Below are positions 33,920-44,000 of a stretch of DNA of 47,002 nt, piece by piece. Under the pieces are notes generated by a model. It searched no databases and was not told the origin of the DNA. It saw nothing but the letters and a program-made list of their open reading frames with translations. How positions within the stretch are numbered: position 1 is the stretch's first letter; each line of letters starts with the position of its first letter. Position numbers and translations under genes: made by a program. This DNA is from an uncultured Verrucomicrobia subdivision 3 bacterium (GTDB taxonomy: Bacteria; Verrucomicrobiota; Verrucomicrobiia; Limisphaerales; UBA11358), in assembly GCA_903889895.1 (NCBI GenBank), contig CAISYZ010000228.1:1-47002 (forward strand). Reading direction: 5' to 3'.

Positions 33920-35938
33920 ATGAAATTGCTCGCGTTCATTTTTGCGACAGTGTGTTTGCCCGCTTCGCTGCTGGCGGAACGCGGAGTGGTGGACACGACG
34001 GCCAGTCCGTTCGCCAAAGTTCAGACGGTCGGTTTGGACGAAGTTCATTGGACGGATGGTTTTTGGGCCGACCGCTTCGAACTGTGTCGCACGCAGATGG
34101 TGCCGAGCATGGCCCGGCTGATGCAGGGCACAAATTACAGCCAGTTTTATTTTAATTTTGAAATTCTCGCCGGGCTCGCCGAGGGCAAATCGCGGGGCGC
34201 ATCGTTCAACGACGGCGATTTTTACAAATTTCTCGAAGGCGCGAGCGCGACTCTCGCCGTGACGAATGACGCGGCGCTGCAAAAAAGTTTGGACGACATC
34301 ATCGCCGTCATCGCGCAGGCGCAGGAAACCAATAGCTATCTTGATACCTGGGTGCAGCTTCATCAGCGGAGCGGCGACACCAATGCCGCGCCTTTTTCCA
34401 ATCCCGAAAATTTTGAGATGTATAATTTCGGGCAGTTGATGACGGCGGCGTGCGTGCATTATCGCGCCACCGGGAAAACCAATTTCCTCGCGGTCGCGCG
34501 CAAGGCGGCGGATTTTCTTTTTGATGAATTAAAAAATCCGACGCCGGCGCTGGCGAATAATTTAATCTGCCCGTCACATTACATGGGCATCGTCGAACTG
34601 TATCGGGCAACGGGTGAGCCGCGCTATTTGGAGCTGGCGAAAAAATTCATGGCTATGCGTGACTTGGTGAAAGACGGCGTGGATGACAACCAAGACCGGC
34701 TTTCGCTCGCGCGACAAACCGAAGCCGAAGGCCACGCGGTGCGGGCAAATTATCTTTACGCCGGCGCGGCGGATTTGTTTTTGGAAACGGGCGACACGAA
34801 TTTGTGGCGGCCGCTGGCACAAATATGGACGAATGTGGTCACCACCAAAATGTATCTCACCGGCGGCTGCGGCGCGCTTTACGACGGCGCGTCGCCGGAC
34901 GGCTCAAAGGATCAGAAACACATTACGCGCGTGCATCAAGCTTACGGGCGCAATTTTCAACTGCCGAACACGACGGCTTACAACGAGACGTGCGCGAACA
35001 TCGGCAATGTCTTTTGGAACTGGCGGATGTTTCTGGCGACGGGCGACGCGAAGTTCATGGATGTGGTGGAACTGGCGCTTTACAACAGCGTCTTGTCCGG
35101 CGGCGCGCTCGACGGCACGAATTTTTTCTACACGAATCCGCTGCGCGTGACCGACCCGATGCCGCTGGAACTGCGCTGGTCGCGGACGCGGGTGCCATTC
35201 GTCAGTTCGTTTTGTTGTCCGCCGAATCTGGTGCGGACGATTGCGGAGTCGGCCGACTATGCTTACGGCAAATCGGCGGACACAATTTGGGTGAATCTTT
35301 ACGGCGGCAGTTCGCTCGACACTCAGCTTACGAACGGTGAAAACATAAAACTACTGCAGGAAACGGATTATCCGTGGAACGGTCGCGTGCGAATCAAAAT
35401 TGTTGCGTGCGGCCAAACAGAATTTTCTTTGAAACTGCGGATTCCCGGTTGGGCGAGCGGTGCCAGCGTGCGCGTGGATGATGCGCCCGCTGATTTTTCG
35501 CCGAAGCCGCAAAGTTTTTTTGAAATCAAACGAGCATGGCTTCCAGGTGAATTCGTGGATTTGGATTTGCCGATGCCGCCACGATTGATGGAAGCGAATC
35601 CGTTGGTTGAAGAAGATTTGAACCAAGTCGCTGTGCAGCGCGGGCCAGTGGTTTATTGTCTCGAATCACCGGATTTGCCGGCAGGCGTGAAAATCTCCGA
35701 CGTGGTGATTCCGGCGGACCTCAAGTTGACGACGCGTTTAGACCGGAGCTTGCTTGATGGTATTGTGGTGCTAGAAGGCAAAGCGTGCGCGCGGCCGGAA
35801 GAAGACTGGAGTGGTAAACTATATCGTGAGTTTCAGCCGGAGGAACTGAAACCGATTAAAATAAAATTCATCCCTTATTCTGTCTGGCAAAATCGTGGCC
35901 CTTCGGAAATGTCGGTCTGGCTTCCGCGCAATCCTTAG
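33920..35938 (+). CDS. Secreted GH127-type beta-L-arabinofuranosidase (DUF1680)
   Basis: A signal peptide (to about 'LLA', residue 19) precedes the (alpha/alpha)6 barrel of GH127/GH146: 'WTDGFWADRFELCRTQMVPS', 'YLDTWVQLH', 'HAVRANYLYAGAADLFLETGD', 'MYLTGGCGALYDGASPDGS'. The zinc-thiolate catalytic set is intact: E356 and C358 in 'YNETCANIGN' and C432-C433 in 'SSFCCPPNLVRT'. Beta-sandwich domains follow. Such enzymes remove beta-L-arabinofuranose, which occurs in RG-II side chains and plant glycoproteins. GH127 and GH146 cannot be separated by eye. Gaps are 2 nt before and 11 nt after. Confidence 0.9.
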   Translation: MKLLAFIFATVCLPASLLAERGVVDTTASPFAKVQTVGLDEVHWTDGFWADRFELCRTQMVPSMARLMQGTNYSQFYFNFEILAGLAEGKSRGASFNDGDFYKFLEGASATLAVTNDAALQKSLDDIIAVIAQAQETNSYLDTWVQLHQRSGDTNAAPFSNPENFEMYNFGQLMTAACVHYRATGKTNFLAVARKAADFLFDELKNPTPALANNLICPSHYMGIVELYRATGEPRYLELAKKFMAMRDLVKDGVDDNQDRLSLARQTEAEGHAVRANYLYAGAADLFLETGDTNLWRPLAQIWTNVVTTKMYLTGGCGALYDGASPDGSKDQKHITRVHQAYGRNFQLPNTTAYNETCANIGNVFWNWRMFLATGDAKFMDVVELALYNSVLSGGALDGTNFFYTNPLRVTDPMPLELRWSRTRVPFVSSFCCPPNLVRTIAESADYAYGKSADTIWVNLYGGSSLDTQLTNGENIKLLQETDYPWNGRVRIKIVACGQTEFSLKLRIPGWASGASVRVDDAPADFSPKPQSFFEIKRAWLPGEFVDLDLPMPPRLMEANPLVEEDLNQVAVQRGPVVYCLESPDLPAGVKISDVVIPADLKLTTRLDRSLLDGIVVLEGKACARPEEDWSGKLYREFQPEELKPIKIKFIPYSVWQNRGPSEMSVWLPRNP

Positions 35939-35949
35939 ACTAAACGGCG

Positions 35950-36909
35950 ATGATAAAACCGATTCACATTTTATTTGCCGCTGCCGCGATGATCTTGTGT
36001 CAAAACTCGGCCTTTGCCGGCACGGCAATTAACGATTCGGTTTATCTATTCACCTCGTTTCGGGATGCTGATCAAAAATTTCTGCGGTTTCTTTACAGCT
36101 TTGATGGCTATCATTGGACGAATGTGCCGGGAATTTTTTTGGAAGCCAATGTGGGCGCGAGCAAAAAATTTCGAGATCCGAGTATTTTGCGAGGTCCGGA
36201 CGGGACATTTCACCTCGTATGGACGGCAGGCTGGCATGGCGAGCAGGGTTTTGGCTATGCCGAATCTAAAGATTTGATTCACTGGTCGCCACAGCAACTT
36301 GTTCCCGTGATGACCAACGAACCGACCACGGTGAATGTCTGGGCGCCGGAACTGTTTTATGATGCCCGCGAAAATGATTTTATAATCGTCTGGGCGTCAA
36401 CCATTCCGGGCCGATTTCCGGACCAGCAGGAAAAACACGACAACAATCACCGGCTCTATTTCACAACGACACGCGATTTTAAAAACTTCAAGCTGTCAAA
36501 ATTATTTTTTGATTCGGGCTTCAGCGTGATTGATCCGTTTATTCTGACAACCGGCGAAGGTTATGCGCTGGTTTGCAAAGATAATTCGCGTCCCAACCTG
36601 GACCTGCGCGTCGCATTCGCACAATCTCCGGTTGGCCCTTGGAAAAAGGTATCCGAACCGTTCACACAAAAATACACCGAAGGCCCGTGTGCTTTAAAGA
36701 TTGGTGAGAGCTGGCTGATTTATTTTGATGCATATCGTGAGAAGATTTATGGTGCGGTCAAGACGCGCGATTTCAAAAACTTCAGCGACGTAACGAAAGA
36801 GGTTAATTTTCCCGAAGGGCACAAGCACGGCACGGCCATTCGCGTGCCGCGTGATCTTTTGGATGGGCTGTTGAAAAATTCCGAATCAAATACAAAAACA
36901 AATTTATGA
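35950..36909 (+). CDS. Secreted GH43-family glycosidase
   Basis: A signal peptide ending near 'AFA' (residue ~23) leads a 319-residue five-bladed propeller. Typical GH43 signatures are present: 'KFRDPSILRGPDGTFHLVWT' (D76), 'VNVWAPELFYD' (E134), 'SVIDPFI' (D195) and 'KYTEGPCALK' (E244). The last two are good candidates for pKa modulator and general acid. Likely alpha-L-arabinofuranosidase, beta-xylosidase or galactosidase on arabinan/galactan side chains; specificity not readable. The stop overlaps the DUF3826 start (ATGA). Confidence 0.85.
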   Translation: MIKPIHILFAAAAMILCQNSAFAGTAINDSVYLFTSFRDADQKFLRFLYSFDGYHWTNVPGIFLEANVGASKKFRDPSILRGPDGTFHLVWTAGWHGEQGFGYAESKDLIHWSPQQLVPVMTNEPTTVNVWAPELFYDARENDFIIVWASTIPGRFPDQQEKHDNNHRLYFTTTRDFKNFKLSKLFFDSGFSVIDPFILTTGEGYALVCKDNSRPNLDLRVAFAQSPVGPWKKVSEPFTQKYTEGPCALKIGESWLIYFDAYREKIYGAVKTRDFKNFSDVTKEVNFPEGHKHGTAIRVPRDLLDGLLKNSESNTKTNL

Positions 36910-37532
36910 GAACACTCATCCTAGTTCTGGCTGCGGCCATGGTCTACACCGCGACTTTTGCTGCAGACACAAATTCAACGACAACGCCGATTGAGGCAAA
37001 ATACACTGCGGCAATCGAGGGGCGCACGGCAGACATTTTGAAGGCTTTGGAGCTGAATGAACCAAGCAAGACTGCGCATGTTCACGATATCATTATTGCT
37101 CAATACCGGGCACTGAACGCGTGGCATAGTGAGAACGACGCTAAATTGAAGGCCGCGAAAGTGGACACGAATGCTGTGGCGCAAATCCACGCCTCGTTGC
37201 GAAAGCTGCATGACGATTTTCTTGCGAGACTCGCGGAAAACTTGTCACTCGGTCAAATCGAAAAAATCAAAGACAAGATGACCTACGGCAAGGTGCAGTT
37301 CACCTTTGCTGGGTATGCAGCGCAGTATCCCGGCTTGTCTGAGGCAAACAAACAAAAAATTCAGGAACTGCTCAAGCAAGCGCGCGAGGAGGCGATGGAT
37401 GGCGGTAGCGCGGCGGAGAAAACAGCAATTTTCACAAAATGCAAAGGTAAGATTAACAATTTTCTTTCCAAGCAGGGTATTCATCCGGCAAAGCAAAAAG
37501 CTTCGCTGGCAACAAACTCGGCGGCACAATAA
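36906..37532 (+). CDS. DUF3826 protein, first copy (secreted, all-helical)
   Basis: A signal peptide (to about 'FAA', residue 20) precedes ~188 residues predicted to be almost all helix. The block 'NLSLGQIEKIKDKMTYGKVQ', 'YAAQYPGLSEANKQKIQELL', 'QAREEAMDGGSAAEKTAIF', 'KGKINNFLSKQG' is the conserved core of DUF3826, a family found beside carbohydrate-degradation genes in Bacteroidota and Verrucomicrobiota. No catalytic motif is visible. A paralogue lies at 45830-46519. The LTxxQ-like helix start and charged helices resemble the Spy/CpxP periplasmic chaperone pattern; that resemblance is my inference. Coupled to GH43 by ATGA. Confidence 0.82.
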   Translation: MRTLILVLAAAMVYTATFAADTNSTTTPIEAKYTAAIEGRTADILKALELNEPSKTAHVHDIIIAQYRALNAWHSENDAKLKAAKVDTNAVAQIHASLRKLHDDFLARLAENLSLGQIEKIKDKMTYGKVQFTFAGYAAQYPGLSEANKQKIQELLKQAREEAMDGGSAAEKTAIFTKCKGKINNFLSKQGIHPAKQKASLATNSAAQ

Positions 37533-37542
37533 ACAACTTATT

Positions 37543-38625
37543 ATGAAGAAACTTGGCCTGGGCGTGCTCGGTCTCGGTGAAGGTCGCAGCGTCATTTCTG
37601 GTGCGCTGAACAGCGAGCTTTGGGAAGTGATTCAGCTTTGTGATTTAAACGAACAACTTGGTCGCGAGCGCTGCCATGAATTTAGTTTGAACAACTTCAC
37701 AACTTCGATGGACGCGTTGCTTGCGAATGAAGCGGTGGACGTGGTCGGCATTTACACGCCGGATCATCTGCACGCGGAGCATGTCATAAAAGTGTTAGGC
37801 GCGGGCAAGCATGTCATTTGCACAAAACCGTTTCTCAATGATTTGTCGCAGGCGAAGCAGGTTTTGGCCGCGCAAAAAAAATCCAGCAAAGCCGTGATGG
37901 TCGGGCAAAGCTCGCGGTTCTTCGCGCCGTTTGCGCAGCAGCGGAAACATTTTGAGAGCGGTGCGTTCGGCGACCTCATCACTGTCGAGGCCTATTACAA
38001 CGCGGATCACCGTTGGTTTTTGAAAAAGGGTTGGGCTAAGACGGATGCCTTTAAGTGGCTTTATGGCGGGTTGAGTCATCCGGTGGATTTGCTGCGCTGG
38101 TATCTGCCGGACATCGCGGAGGTCATGGGCTATTCATCGTTGAGCAAAAACGGCCGCGAACTCGGTTTGAAGAATGACGACACATTTCAATTTATTTTCA
38201 AGTCAGAAAGTGGAGTTCCCGCGCGAATCAGTGGCACTTTCAACAGCCCGGTGATTCCGCTGGCGCGCGACAGTAACATGAGCTGCATCTTGCGCTGTGC
38301 GAACGGCGCGAGCCAGGGCGACTACTACGATTTACGTTACTCTTGGAAAATTGGCGAGCAATCGGTCATCGAGACATTTGAGGACAAGGACGATTATTTT
38401 TTCCGCTTTGGTGGCCATTCGCATCACGCGGGTGAATACCAAAATTACATAGAATACTTTGCGCGCTGTCTCGCCTCCGGCGCATCGCCTAAGCCCGATG
38501 TGCGCGAAGGCATCGTCACCGTCGCGCTGATGCAGGCGATGGAAGAATCCTGCGCCAAAGGTTCGCCGGTGAAAATAAAGGATGTGCTGGCGCGCCATAA
38601 ACTAGCGGACTTGATCGCAGCATGA
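37543..38625 (+). CDS. Gfo/Idh/MocA-family NAD(P)-dependent oxidoreductase
   Basis: A cytoplasmic, 360-residue protein with a Rossmann start 'LGLGVLGLGEGRS'. The family motif appears as 'HVICTKPFLNDL' in place of the usual E-K-P, and the substrate domain contains 'YGGLSHPVDLLRWYLPD' with the likely catalytic His. It would oxidise or reduce a sugar or inositol derivative from the imported products. ATG 37543 is chosen because it starts the Rossmann fold; the frame is open back to 37306 but that would overlap most of the DUF3826 gene. It overlaps the symporter start by 4 nt (ATGA). Confidence 0.88.
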   Translation: MKKLGLGVLGLGEGRSVISGALNSELWEVIQLCDLNEQLGRERCHEFSLNNFTTSMDALLANEAVDVVGIYTPDHLHAEHVIKVLGAGKHVICTKPFLNDLSQAKQVLAAQKKSSKAVMVGQSSRFFAPFAQQRKHFESGAFGDLITVEAYYNADHRWFLKKGWAKTDAFKWLYGGLSHPVDLLRWYLPDIAEVMGYSSLSKNGRELGLKNDDTFQFIFKSESGVPARISGTFNSPVIPLARDSNMSCILRCANGASQGDYYDLRYSWKIGEQSVIETFEDKDDYFFRFGGHSHHAGEYQNYIEYFARCLASGASPKPDVREGIVTVALMQAMEESCAKGSPVKIKDVLARHKLADLIAA

Positions 38626-39968
38626 CTTACACCAAACGATTCAGCTATGCGGCAAGCGACACAGCGGGGCAGTTGGTATTTTGCGTCATTTCGTTTTACC
38701 TGCTGAAATTCTATACGGATGTTTACGGCCTTTCCGCTGCGTCAGCGGGAACTATTTTATTGGTCGCGCGCTGCGTGGATGCCGTGGATGCGCCCGTGTG
38801 GGGGATTATTTTTGATAAGATGCACAGTCGCTGGGGCAAAAGCCGCCCGTGGTTTCTCTGGCTCTGCGTGCCCTTCGCCGTCTTTGGGGTGTTGACATTT
38901 TCAACACCCAACTTCAGTCACACCGGGAAAATATGTTACGCGGCGGCAACTTATATTATTTGCAGCGTGCTTTACACGGGTATCAACACGCCAGTCACTT
39001 CGATTCTTTCCGCCCTCACGCCCGAACCGCGCGAACGCGTGACGCTGACGTGCTTTCGCATGTTCGGCTCCAAGTTTGGTGTGCTGTTCGTGAACCTGAC
39101 TGCTTTTAAGCTCGTGCAATTTTTTGGCCACGGCGACGACCGTAAAGGGTTTATGATAGTTATGACAATCTACGCGACCGGGTCCATATTGTTGTTTTTA
39201 TTGGCATTTAAAAACCTGGAGGAAGTCGTCAAAGTGGAACATAAACCACAGTCACTCTTGCACGGTTTTGGTGCGCTGAAAAGCAACTGGCCGTGGCTAA
39301 TTATTTTCACCAGTAGCTTGTTTTTTTGGATTGCCTTCATCGCGCGCGTTAGCATCGCTCCGTATTTCTTTGAATACAATCTGCATCGCAAAGACCTCAT
39401 CGGCCTAGGCAACAGCTTGGATTTCATTTCGCTAGCCACGGCTTTCGGCCTGCCTTTTTTTTGCAAATGGACTTCCAAGCGCAATGTCTGGTTGATTGGT
39501 CTGCTAGGCCTCGTTATCGGGCAGCTAATAATTTTTTTCGGAGTGCAAAACCATCTCTCGCTCGCGTGGATCATGACCGGCTGGGCGTTTGGTTTTCTGG
39601 CGAGTGGCATGGCGATGGCGATGCCATTTTCGGTGTTGGCCGACAGCGTGGACTACGGTGAGTGGAAAACCGGTGTTCGCGCCGCCGGCATTTTGACCGC
39701 CATCGGCGCGGCATTTTGCCTAAAAGCTGGCAGCGGCCTTGGCGGCGCGTTGCCCGCTTGGTTTATTGACGCCTACGGTTACGTTCCAAATGTGGAGCAA
39801 ACACCACGATCGCTAAAGGGCATTGAGCTTTGTTTTATTTGGCTGCCGGCACTGTTTTTCGCGTTGAGCCTAATTCCTGTTTGGTTCTATAAAAAATTCG
39901 AACGGCTGGAGCCACAGATTCAAGCAGAATTGGAGATGCGCCGAAATAATCTTGCCAGGTTGCCTTGA
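38622..39968 (+). CDS. GPH-family sugar:cation symporter (MelB-like)
   Basis: A 448-residue, ~12-TM protein of the glycoside-pentoside-hexuronide:cation family. Signatures: 'FSYAASDTAGQLVFCVISF', 'LLVARCVDAVDAPVWGIIFD' (family R..DA..DP..G), 'GKSRPWFLW', 'MAMPFSVLADSVDYGEWKTG'. It should import mono- or oligosaccharides using Na+ or H+. It is the last gene of the 13-gene run and the second permease in it. Only 2 nt separate its stop from the convergent sialidase-type gene, and no terminator hairpin was found there. Confidence 0.88.
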   Translation: MTYTKRFSYAASDTAGQLVFCVISFYLLKFYTDVYGLSAASAGTILLVARCVDAVDAPVWGIIFDKMHSRWGKSRPWFLWLCVPFAVFGVLTFSTPNFSHTGKICYAAATYIICSVLYTGINTPVTSILSALTPEPRERVTLTCFRMFGSKFGVLFVNLTAFKLVQFFGHGDDRKGFMIVMTIYATGSILLFLLAFKNLEEVVKVEHKPQSLLHGFGALKSNWPWLIIFTSSLFFWIAFIARVSIAPYFFEYNLHRKDLIGLGNSLDFISLATAFGLPFFCKWTSKRNVWLIGLLGLVIGQLIIFFGVQNHLSLAWIMTGWAFGFLASGMAMAMPFSVLADSVDYGEWKTGVRAAGILTAIGAAFCLKAGSGLGGALPAWFIDAYGYVPNVEQTPRSLKGIELCFIWLPALFFALSLIPVWFYKKFERLEPQIQAELEMRRNNLARLP

Positions 39969-39970
39969 GG

Positions 39971-41062
39971 TCACTTTGGCCAAATTCCACCAGTTATCGG
40001 ACGCAATGACAGCTTCTTTGGATCAATCACGACATGCTTGATGCGTTTGCGTTCCCATGTGTAAGTGATGTGCACCATGCCGTCGCTGGTTTGAATCACC
40101 GCTGGATAAGCAAACCCGCTGGGCGCATCGGGATCGTCTTCCAAAGTTAGCGCTGCGAACCAGCTTTTCCCGTCTGCCGAAATCGCCACGTTCAGCGGGC
40201 TGCGGCCTTTGTTGTTAGAGCCAGTGTGGACATTGTGGTTGTAAACCAGAAGCTGGAGACCGTCGTGCAACGTCACCGCATCCGTTCCGGAATCGGGATT
40301 AGGTAAATCCAGCAAGGACATTTTACCCCAAGTCACACCGTTGTCAGCGGACCAGATTTGAAAAACATTTTCATTGCGCGTGCGGCCAACGGCTTCCAGT
40401 TGGCCATCATTGTGAAATAAAATGCTCGGCTGAATCGCGCCGATTGCTTTGCCGTCATTTACCGGCGGCGTGCTGATCCAAGTTTTTCCAAAATTGCTGG
40501 TGCGTTCAAAATGCACGCGCCAGCCGCCGTTGCCTTCGGTGCTGCTGCCGCAGAGAATGTCGCCATTCGCGAGCTGCACGGGTTTGTTTTTTATCGGCCC
40601 GAGAATTCCCGCTGGCAAACGTTGCGGTTTGGACCACGTTTTTCCTTCATTTGTGGAAGTGGTCATCATGCCCCACCATTCGGCGGGTTTCGGTCCGACC
40701 TTGAAAAACAGTAGCAGCGGTCCGTTCGTCGGCTGGAATAAAACCGGATTCCACGTCGGCAGCCGGTTGATAGCGAAGCCGACTCCGTTCGCAACTTCCA
40801 TCGGCGATGTCCAGCGTCCATTTTCATTTCTGGCTACGTAAATACACACGTCCGGGTTGCGCTCCGCCGTGCCGCCGAACCACGCGGCAACGAGGCCAGA
40901 CCCGGTTTCCGCAATAGTCGAGGCGTGGCATGACGTAAATGGCGCGGACTCGAAAATGAATTCGGATTTCACGATCGCGCTGTCATTGGCTGACTTTGCG
41001 CTGCCGGAAAAGCAGGGGGCAAGCAAACCTGCCGCCAGCAGAAATGTGCCAGACAAATTCAT
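39971..41062 (-). CDS. Secreted sialidase-fold (BNR/Asp-box) protein
   Basis: A signal peptide (to about residue 24) precedes a six-bladed propeller with Asp-box repeats: 'STNEGKTW', 'TSNFGKTW', 'SADNGVTW', 'SADGKSW'. 'TSCHASTIAETGSGLVAAWFGG' is the usual opening of this BNR-repeat group, and 'SGFAYPAVIQTSDGMVHITY' the usual end. The canonical 'RIP' arginine motif of GH33 sialidases is not evident. In a pectin context a role on a non-sialic substrate is more likely, for example another keto-sugar acid or rhamnosyl linkage. It is the last gene of the 45631-39971 operon, 1 nt after the GH78 stop. Confidence 0.75.
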   Translation of the reverse strand: MNLSGTFLLAAGLLAPCFSGSAKSANDSAIVKSEFIFESAPFTSCHASTIAETGSGLVAAWFGGTAERNPDVCIYVARNENGRWTSPMEVANGVGFAINRLPTWNPVLFQPTNGPLLLFFKVGPKPAEWWGMMTTSTNEGKTWSKPQRLPAGILGPIKNKPVQLANGDILCGSSTEGNGGWRVHFERTSNFGKTWISTPPVNDGKAIGAIQPSILFHNDGQLEAVGRTRNENVFQIWSADNGVTWGKMSLLDLPNPDSGTDAVTLHDGLQLLVYNHNVHTGSNNKGRSPLNVAISADGKSWFAALTLEDDPDAPSGFAYPAVIQTSDGMVHITYTWERKRIKHVVIDPKKLSLRPITGGIWPK

Positions 41063-41063
41063 T

Positions 41064-44000
41064 TTATTTGCTTACAAAATGGTATCGGCCACTGCCGAGC
41101 TCATAAATGGCGCGGCCATTTTCGAATCGCCCCGCTGGCGCGTCTTTTACTTTCACGGTTTCAAGCCTTGTTGCGGGAACATAAACCGTCGCCGTTGTGT
41201 TCGCGGGGATTTCAACATGCCAGTCAAATTTATTTCCGCTACGATGCCATTCGCTGGCAATTAAACCGTAGGGCGAGTTGTGCGACGCTTTGACAAACGT
41301 CAAATCGCCGACCGGTGTCGGGCGCATGATGATGTGCTTGAAACCGGGCTGGGCGTCATCCGGCGCGATGCCGGCGAGATATTCGTAAAACCAAACGACG
41401 AGATCGCCGATGAGCATGACATGGTTGCCGGAGTTCATGGTCGGGTCGGCGGTGTTGCCGTTCCACAATTCCCAAATTGTCGTTGCGCCGTGTTCTGCCA
41501 TGTAGCCCCAGCTCGGATAATCCTTCTGCGACGCGATGGTGTAGCTCAAATCTGGTCGGCCGTTGTCCGAAAGCACGCGGTTCAAATACTGCCCGCCAAT
41601 CAAACCGGTGCCGATGTGGCCGTGCGTGTCATTTTCAATTTTGTCAACGAGGTGCGCAAAAATCTTCGCGTGCATATCATCCGGCACGAGACCGAACGCG
41701 AGCGGTAATACGCACGAAGTCTGAGTGCCGTTTGAATATTGACCCTTCTCGCGGTCGAGGAATTTTTGATTAAACGCAGATTTGAAATCCTCCGCCAGTT
41801 TTGCCCAGCGCGCGGCGTCCGCAGTTTTGCCCAGCGATTTTGCATATTTTTCCATCAAACGCAGGTCGTAATAAAAATACGACGTCGCAAGTAACGCCTT
41901 TTCGGTTTGCCGCGCCGGATCCTTCGAGTGAATCAACGTCGCTTCCTCCGGCGGCACGCACCAGTCGCCATAGCTGTCTTTGGAAATGATGTTGTCCGTC
42001 GCGAGCGTAATCACGTGTTCAATCCACAGTTTCGCGCTGTCATAATTTTCCCCGACGCTGGCCGTGTCGCCGAATTGCCGTTCCAGCGCGTCCGGTATAA
42101 TTATCGCGCTGCTGGGCCAGGTCACGTTGTCGGAATAAATCGGCCAGTAGGCGGGCGCTATGTCCGGGATGACGCCGTTGGTTCGCTGGGCGTCAGCCAT
42201 GTCCTGCCGCCACTTGGCGTAAAGCGGCGCGATGTTGAAAAGATATGATTCGCCTTTGCATTCTTCCGAGCGGTCACCGAGCCAGCCCTGGCGTTCATCA
42301 CGTTGCGGGCAGTCAGTCGGGATGCTGCGGTAATTGCCGCGTGTGCCCCACACGATGTTCGTGTAGATGCGGTTAATCAATTCGTTCGAGCACAGAAAAC
42401 TTCCGGCGCTGGGCAGATCGTCATTTACGACGCGACCTTCAATCGAATTCAAATCTGGCCGGCCAGGGAAGCCCGTGACTTCAACAAATCGAAATCCGTG
42501 CGTGACGAAGCGTGGTTCCCAAGTTTCTGCTCCGCCGCCGCGCAACGTGTAAATGTCAGTGACTTCCGCGCCGCGCAAATTCGCCATGTAAAGTGAGCCG
42601 TCGGGCTTCAAAGTTTCGGCGTGCCGGAGCGTAATCTGTGTTCCGGCTGGTCCGGAAACGTGCAGCCGAGACCAGCCGACCATGTTTTGGCCGAGGTCAT
42701 AAATGAACACGCCCGGCTTGCTTTCTTTCAAGGAAATCGGCTTGCGTGTTTCCGTGACGCGAATCGGCTCCTGCATTTGCGCAGACAAAATTCCTCCCGG
42801 CGCGGAGACGATTCGCACCGACTGCCAGCCGATCCATTTGGACACATCAAACCCTGGCCGGCTCCAGTGGGACATTTCGCAACGGGCGTCGTATTCCTCG
42901 CCGTCGTAATCGTTGTTTGCGCGGATTGGTCCACTGCTCGTCAGTTGCCATGACTCATCGCTCACAATTTCAGAGGTGGTTCCATCGGTGTATTCAATGT
43001 TCAAATTCAACAGTAATTTGGGCCAGCCAAAGCTCGCGGTGCTCGCATAAACTTTGCTGCGGTCGGCATAAAAACGGCCGTTGCCAAGAATCACGCCGAG
43101 CGTATTTGCGCCGGGCTGCACATTTTTTGAAACGTCATAAGTGACGTAGAATTCACGCTTGTCGTATTGTGCGAATGCCGGCGACAAAACAGTGTCGCCT
43201 ATTTTTGTTCCGTTCAGATACAACTCAGATAAACCAAGACCACAAAATGAAACCGTCGCGCGCGCTACCGTTTTTCCAACGGAAAAATCTTTGCGCAAAT
43301 AGCGTGCGGGCTGACGGCGGCTTTCAGGCACACGGGTTTCGCCCCACGGTTTCATGCCGGCAGGCCCGAGTTTTTTCGCGGCGACCCAATTCGAATCGTC
43401 AAAACCGACCGTGTTCCAGCCTTCCATCAGATACTTTGATACTTTCCAATGTTCATCAGTCTGAATAATCAGAGGTTCGCCCTCCGTGAACTCAATCGTC
43501 AGCTTGCCGATGACGCCGGCAGGATTTGGTTCAGACCCTTCATTGCGACCAACCAAGCCGAAAAAATATGTTTTGCCTGCTTCCAGCCGCGTAGTGATGT
43601 CGTTCCACTTGACCGTCTTGAAATTGTTGCGCGCACCGAGATCGAATTGGTCAAGCCAGCCACGGCATTCTTTGTCGCCGGTGTATTCAAAAATCGCCTG
43701 CTTGATTTTTCGGTTGGCGGGAATGCTGACGATGCGGCGGAAATAATTCGTTTCAATTGGCGCGACAATCTGCGGTTCATTTTCTGGAAACCAAATCCAA
43801 GACGTGTCATTGAATAGGTTGGTCGTGTTCACGCCGTCCAGCCCGATCCATTTCGCATGCCATTGGTTGACGTCGAGAATGCCCATTGTCCAAAATGCCG
43901 GCTTACTCCATTTAGAAACACTGCCGTGGGCATCCCATACCCGGACCGACCAAAAACATTCCATCCGCGAAATGAGCGGTTTTCCGGCGTAGGGAACCAA

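Noticed and set aside
37306-37542. N-terminal extension of the Gfo/Idh/MocA gene
   Set aside because: The extra 79 residues lack family similarity and would overlap DUF3826 by over 200 nt; the Rossmann motif begins at ATG 37543.
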